Shown one piece after another: positions 15,507-19,749 of a stretch of DNA of 19,749 nucleotides. Origin of the DNA: CAJBLF01 sp964542965 (GTDB lineage Bacteria; Patescibacteriota; Gracilibacteria; Absconditabacterales; Absconditicoccaceae); the NCBI GenBank assembly GCA_964542965.1, contig CAZIVH010000020.1, forward strand, positions 1-19,749. Reading direction: 5' to 3'. The notes beneath the pieces were generated by a model. That model searched no databases. It saw only the letters and a list, made by a program, of their open reading frames with translations, and was not told where the DNA came from. Numbering within the stretch: position 1 is the stretch's first letter; every line of letters begins with the position of its first letter. The translations under genes and the position numbers were made by a program.

Positions 15507-16982
15507 TTATTGAATAGCAATATTGGTAGCAAAATCCATCCATGCTGCATCCATAATCTGAATAAGGAATTTGGTTCCGTTAACGGATTCTTTTTGGATG
15601 ATGCTATTACCAAGATTATTCAATGTGCCTTTGATACTGCATGTGAAGATTCTAACCTTAGGATCATCATGTAAAGTAGCCTTATCAGCATATTTAGTAA
15701 CATCCATCTGGGATGAACAACGAACACCTGGAAGATCAAGCGTATCATCGACATTAACTGATTCATAGCTAATATTGCTAGATGGGAAAATAATCGAATA
15801 TCCTCTGCTCGAGCTGAAAGTAATAGCTTTATCCAAATTAATAGGGAATTGTTTTACGGAAGTATCCAGATCAGAAACAGTTGTTGCAGAAGTAGTCGTA
15901 GGAGTTGAGGATGCATTAGGAGTATTGGAAATATAGCTGATCTTAGTTCATCATGCGGCTTGTGAAGGATCTATGAAAATCTTGCAGCTTGCAGATCCAT
16001 CTGCAGTAGGTCATTGCAAGGTAACGACAAGACCGTTAAGGTCCATAGAAAGCGTTTGGTTCTGGACTTGCATAAGAGACGTAGAACCATCAGTACACAA
16101 GGATTGCATTTTTGATGAAAGAGAATCTTTGACATACGATTCTGTTGGCAAAACCATTGCGTCAACAAGATCTATAACCTCTTGATCAGCGACATCGTTG
16201 ATAAAATATCCATAATAATTTCCATTGGAGAAAAACCATGAAGTAACTCATTCCAACTTATAGAGCTTATCACCACGATTGCTGGAAACGGTCTTTTCAG
16301 CGCTTGCTCAAATATTCTGTTTGAGCTGAGAACAATTCTTATTAGGATCGGATGGCTTGCAGACAAAATAGGAAATCAGAATAATCTGACTATTGCTAAG
16401 ATTTTGGATTTTGAGTATGCCTCATTCTCCTTGATTGAGGATAGCGTACTTTTGTCAGAATTCAGAAGGGAAATAGATACCAGCCTGAGGAAAATAAAGA
16501 CCACTACCAGACCCGAGAACGGTTCCTGTAGATCAAGTACTCGCCAAAGCTCAAGAGATAATGCTTACTTCTATGATAAAGATATTATTCAGCTCTTTTT
16601 CTACGACTCATTGGACGTCAACCTGACCAGAATACGTGCTAAGATCCAATGTCCTGCTTTTTAGTCCGACAATAGTAGCATCTGTCATCGTCAAAGTATG
16701 CGTATATGAGATAAGATCGCCATTAGATTGAATCATCCCAGACAATGTGACTTCTTGACCTATTTCAAAACCTGTGGTAGATGCTATAGAAGAAGAAAAT
16801 CGAGTGCTGATGCGATCAAAATTTTTGAACACCAATAATGCTATGACAAGGGTACAAACAACAACGATAAATAAGGTCAAAAACGATACGGATCTTTTCT
16901 TAGATGGCACCATATAGTCGTTTCCATATCAAGGGAATAAGGGTTTCTTGGGGGTAGAAACAGCATTGTTTTTGAAATTCAT
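15507..16982 (-). CDS. Membrane-anchored protein of unknown function (491 aa)
   Basis: I do not recognise this protein. Residues 1-30 are cytoplasmic and basic (MNFKNNAVSTPKKPLFPG, later VPSKKRS). One membrane helix follows at about 31-52 (FLTLFIVVVCTLVIALLVF). The long remainder is rich in Ser, Thr, Asn and Gly and lies outside the membrane, with a low-complexity Gly/Ser stretch (GALASTGSTGTVLGSGSG) and a Thr/Ser linker (NASSTPTTTSATTVS). About five cysteines occur outside (VCKPSDPNKNCS, LCTDG, ASCKIF, VRCSS, FTCSI), so disulfides are possible. The whole frame needs UGA=Gly. The start at ATG 16982 is upstream of a second in-frame ATG (16913), and the reading between them has sensible composition. 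It is monocistronic. Confidence 0.72.
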
Positions 16983-17063
16983 GTGGATGCATAAGCAAAT
17001 AAAAAAATCTATGCGTGTCCGCATGGTACGAAATTTAAGGAGCTTTTCAATCCAATGACCCAT

Positions 17064-17092
17064 ATTATATAATGTTTTTAAAGATTAGGCAA
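17064..17092 (-). promoter_or_regulatory. Predicted promoter of the 491-aa protein gene
   Basis: On the minus strand, TTGCCT (17087-17092) and a perfect TATAAT (17064-17069) are 17 bp apart, about 80 bases ahead of the ATG. Confidence 0.55.
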
Positions 17093-17120
17093 TGATTTTG
17101 TCTGATTTTCAGGGATTGAT

Positions 17121-17149
17121 TTGAAAAAACAAGAGTCCGAGAGTATAAT
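17121..17149 (+). promoter_or_regulatory. Predicted promoter of the two MscS-type genes
   Basis: TTGAAA (17121-17126) and a perfect TATAAT (17144-17149) are 17 bp apart. The first ATG follows 21 bases after the -10, so the 5' leader is only about 15 bases. Confidence 0.7.
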
Positions 17150-17170
17150 TTACCTGTATTTTATACTTTC

Positions 17171-18073
17171 ATGCATAGCAACATGAATACCCAGCAAGCA
17201 GCAGAACCCACAGCATTCCAAAATTTCATGGATAGCGCAATAGTTTCATACGGGCTCAAGATTATAGGAGCTATAGCGGTAATAGTACTTTTGTTGTTGA
17301 TCTCAAAAATCATCTCAGGAATCGTAAGAAGGAACATCGTAAAGAACGCAGATGCCAACAACAAACAAGCAGAAAAAATAGGGAAACTGATCTGAGACAT
17401 CACCTTCTATATCCTGGTAATATTCTCTTTTTTCATAGGATTCGAGATGGTAGGTTTCAATGTCGGACTCATCGTAGGAGGTGTTTCATTCTGAGTAGGT
17501 CTTGCATTCAAAGAAATTCTGGGGAATATGGTTGCATGAATCATGATCCTCTACACCAAAGAGTTCAAACTCGGAGATATAGTAGAAATCAATGCTGATC
17601 AAGTATATTTTGGAAGGATAGAAGAGATCACCATAAGATATACAATCATTAGAACCATAGAATTAAGACAGGTAGTGATACCAAATACGACACTCATATC
17701 AGTGCCGATAAAGACATTCAGTTCAGAACCGCTTATCAAACTGATGATCCCTTTCCGAGCGCATTACGATAGTGATGTAAATCTCGTATTGGAACTTATC
17801 AAAAATACGGTGAATAGTTTCGATTTCGTAAAAGAGAAAGAAAACAGTAAAGCGTTCTTATCAGATTATCTGGATAGCAGCATAGAATTCAAAGCGCTTA
17901 TAAGCATAGATCCGAACTGCGGATTATTGCCAGAGATGATAAAATGATACATCTACGAAAAGATAAACGACGAATTTGCCAAAAACAACATCAACATACC
18001 ATACAATATGACGACACTAACATTTGAAACGCCGGAAGACAAATCAACCGTACAAAAAAACATAAGCGCATAA
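17171..18073 (+). CDS. MscS-family mechanosensitive channel (first copy)
   Basis: This 300-aa protein has three membrane helices (about 27-48, 74-91 and 97-127). The third is the pore helix, FNVGLIVGGVSFGVGLAFKEILGNMVAGIMIL. After it comes the beta domain (GDIVEINADQVYFGRIEEITIRYTIIRT and VVIPNTTLISVPIKTFS), then the alpha/beta cage domain to the end. The channel opens under membrane tension and protects against osmotic shock. Three UGA=Gly codons lie between residues 75 and 124, two of them in the pore helix, and another lies near residue 249; a standard-code reading would cut the gene in pieces. A second, related gene starts 22 bases after its stop. ATG 17175 and 17183 are other possible starts, but only 17171 and 17183 are in frame. 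Confidence 0.92.
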
Positions 18074-18095
18074 GCATTTTAGCTCTTCGTATACC

Positions 18096-18932
18096 ATGGA
18101 AGAAAACGTGATCATAAACATCATAACATATCTCAAAGAAAATTGAGTGAATATGCTACTCAAAATAATTTTAGCTATAGGGATATTTGTTATAGGATAC
18201 ATAATCATCCAACAAATAGTGAAAAGGATCAGGAAAAGGATAGAAGACAATAGTCTAGAAGAAACAATCTATATCAAAAGGACTTCATGATTAGTCGGAA
18301 AATTCATTTTCATCCTCCTCATGATTTTTCTCATATTGGCGGTATTCCAGATCATAGGGTTTGACACAGCGATTATCATGTGATGAGTATCATTAAGTCT
18401 CTGATTTGCTATGGAAACCACAATAGGGAATATGATCGCTGGGATTATGATCATAACGAATAAAAAAATAAAACTTGGAGACTTTGTGGAATTGCTCGGT
18501 AGCTTAAATATGCGTGGCACCATAGAAGAGATTAATGTTAGATACACAATCATTAGAACATTTGACAAAAAGAGGACAATCATACCAAATAGCATCTTAG
18601 CCAAAACGCCCATAAAAACATACAAATCAGAATCGCTTATCAGAGGAGAACTATTTTTTACCGTGCCGCGTCATGTACATGTTCCGCAAGTGAAAAAGAT
18701 CTTATTAGAAACCATCAATGCCCATGAAAAAGTGCTCTATAAAGAATACACCAACATACGGATAGAAAATTTCGACAGTAGATGATTACAAATCAAATCA
18801 GTGTTTTTCGCAAATCCACAGACGAAATCACCATTCTTGATAGCAAGAGAGCTCAGACCGCTTATAGCAGCAAATTTGAAAAAATATGGAATCAATATCC
18901 CATATCCACATATCACCCTAACAACAGAATAA
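18096..18932 (+). CDS. MscS-family mechanosensitive channel (second copy)
   Basis: This 278-aa protein is built like its upstream neighbour: helices at about 19-39, 66-86 and 91-121, and the pore helix TAIIMGGVSLSLGFAMETTIGNMIAGIMI. The beta domain is GDFVELLGSLNMRGTIEEINVRYTIIRTF and TIIPNSILAKTPIKTY, followed by a cage domain ending NIPYPHITLTTE. The segments RYTIIRT and IKLGDxVE are shared with the first copy, which points to gene duplication followed by divergence. The pair could form different channels or one mixed channel. UGA encodes Gly in the pore region (IIMGGVSLSLG, three in a row of twelve codons). The end lies 42 bases from the convergent uvrB stop, without a clear terminator between. 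Confidence 0.92.
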
Positions 18933-18974
18933 TAATATCGAAAAAACTCTACACGCTAAGATCTGAATGCCAAA

Positions 18975-19749
18975 CTATTCTCCGCTAATCTCCTTGATCT
19001 GATCGCGAATCACTGCGGCTTCCTCAAATTTCCACGCAGCTATGGCATCATCCAGCTGCTTTTTCAGATCCTTGAGAATGATTTCTTTTTCTGCTTTCGT
19101 CATTCTCTTGAGTCTTTTCGTCTTACCTCTCGTAAGTTTATCGAATCCTTGTGAAAGCACTTCATCGGTTTTGACAACATGCAATCACTTGATATTAGAC
19201 TCAGCCTTTTCAGGAGTTATATGATGTTTTTTATTGAACGATTCTTGGATATTGCGCCTGCGATAGGTCTCTCGCAAAGCTTTGATCATGGATTCAGTAA
19301 AATTATCTGAATAGAGAATCACTTCACTATCAGGATTCCTTGATGCACGTCCGATAATCTGGATCAATGAGGTAGTTGAACGAAGAAATCATTCCTTGTC
19401 CGCATCCAATATAGCAAGCAGCGTAACTTCAGGCAAATCGATACCTTCTCTCAACAGATTGACTCCAACGATGATATCGATAACTCCCGTCCTCAATTTA
19501 TTGATAATTTCCCGACGGTCCATCGTAGCGATCTCGCTATGGAGATAGAATGCCTTATATCATTTGGAGACGAGAAAATTCGTCACCTCCTCAGAAGATT
19601 TCTTGGTCAGCGTAAGCAACAACACCTTCCCTTGTTTGGAAATATGTTCGTCAAGTTTCTTTAGTAAATGTTCAAGAAAAGCTGGCTTCTTTCACGAGAA
19701 GTCAGTTCATTGCATAAAATCCTTGAGATTGTCGTATTTTGCGAACATA
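18975..19749 (-). CDS. uvrB: Excinuclease ABC subunit B, C-terminal part (5' end outside window)
   Basis: The visible 258 codons are the second helicase half and the C-terminal UVR domain of UvrB, which loads onto damaged DNA with UvrA and recruits UvrC. Diagnostic segments are KVLLLTLTKKSSEEVTNFL, YLHSEIATMDRREIINKL, VGVNLLREGIDLPEVTLLAI, LDADKEGFLRS, and QIIGRASRN with the arginine-finger motif. The ending LKDLKKQLDDAIAAWKFEEA plus AVIRDQIKEI is the UVR domain. The Gly of DKEG is UGA (19389-19391). The first 30 visible residues (FAKYDNLKDFMQG) do not match the usual RPTG-containing stretch at this place, so the region is divergent. The gene continues past the right edge. Confidence 0.95.

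Noticed and set aside
103..19749. UGA read as tryptophan (code 4) or as selenocysteine
   Set aside because: UGA falls on conserved glycines rather than on Trp or Cys positions. UGG is used for Trp. The number and positions of UGA codons do not fit selenoproteins.

Overview
The window reads coherently only if UGA is translated as glycine (translation table 25). Under the standard code most genes here break into fragments. With UGA=Gly they become full-length proteins, and many UGA codons fall on glycines that are invariant in their families: TrxB CxxCEG, PflA QGC, UvrB DKEG and PflB SNTG. No gene here ends in UGA; all stops are TAA or TAG, and UGG remains the tryptophan codon. The source is therefore a Candidate Phyla Radiation bacterium of the Absconditabacteria (SR1) or Gracilibacteria. 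I cannot choose between the two from this window. The DNA is AT-rich and densely coded, with no gene-free stretch over 300 bases, and I find no Shine-Dalgarno motif ahead of any start.

Layout. 1-2484: a gene tail, a small alpha/beta hydrolase overlapping a 60-aa protein (both +), a Pro/Ala-rich 190-aa protein (-), and an S4/RluA-type pseudouridine synthase (+). 2602-5563 (-): an OlsB/hemolysin-like acyltransferase, then rpsA, rpsO and tRNA-Arg(CCU), listed by increasing coordinate. 5669-8668 (-): a four-gene membrane cluster transcribed as a PrgI-like protein, a membrane-anchored von Willebrand A protein, a VirB2/TrbC-like pilin, and a 312-aa protein made of three VirB2-like hairpins. 8770-9189 (-): a stand-alone receiver-domain response regulator. 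9406-10761 (+): trxB and trxA, driven from a promoter whose -35 overlaps that of the response regulator. 10829-15329 (-): a fermentation operon transcribed pflB, pflA, focA, pduL. 15507-16982 (-): a 491-aa membrane-anchored protein of unknown function. 17171-18932 (+): two adjacent MscS-type channels. 18975-19749 (-): the C-terminal part of uvrB.

How the genes work together. PflB, activated by PflA, splits pyruvate into acetyl-CoA and formate. FocA would move formate across the membrane, and PduL would turn acetyl-CoA into acetyl phosphate. This is an anaerobic energy module. TrxB and TrxA form a thiol-reduction pair. The PrgI/VWA/pilin cluster looks like part of an uncharacterised type IV-secretion-related envelope machine; no ATPase is inside the window.

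Two features recur in the non-coding DNA. Imperfect 7-8 bp tandem repeats fill several intergenic gaps between co-directional genes. A-tract/GC-stem intrinsic terminators separate the transcription units.
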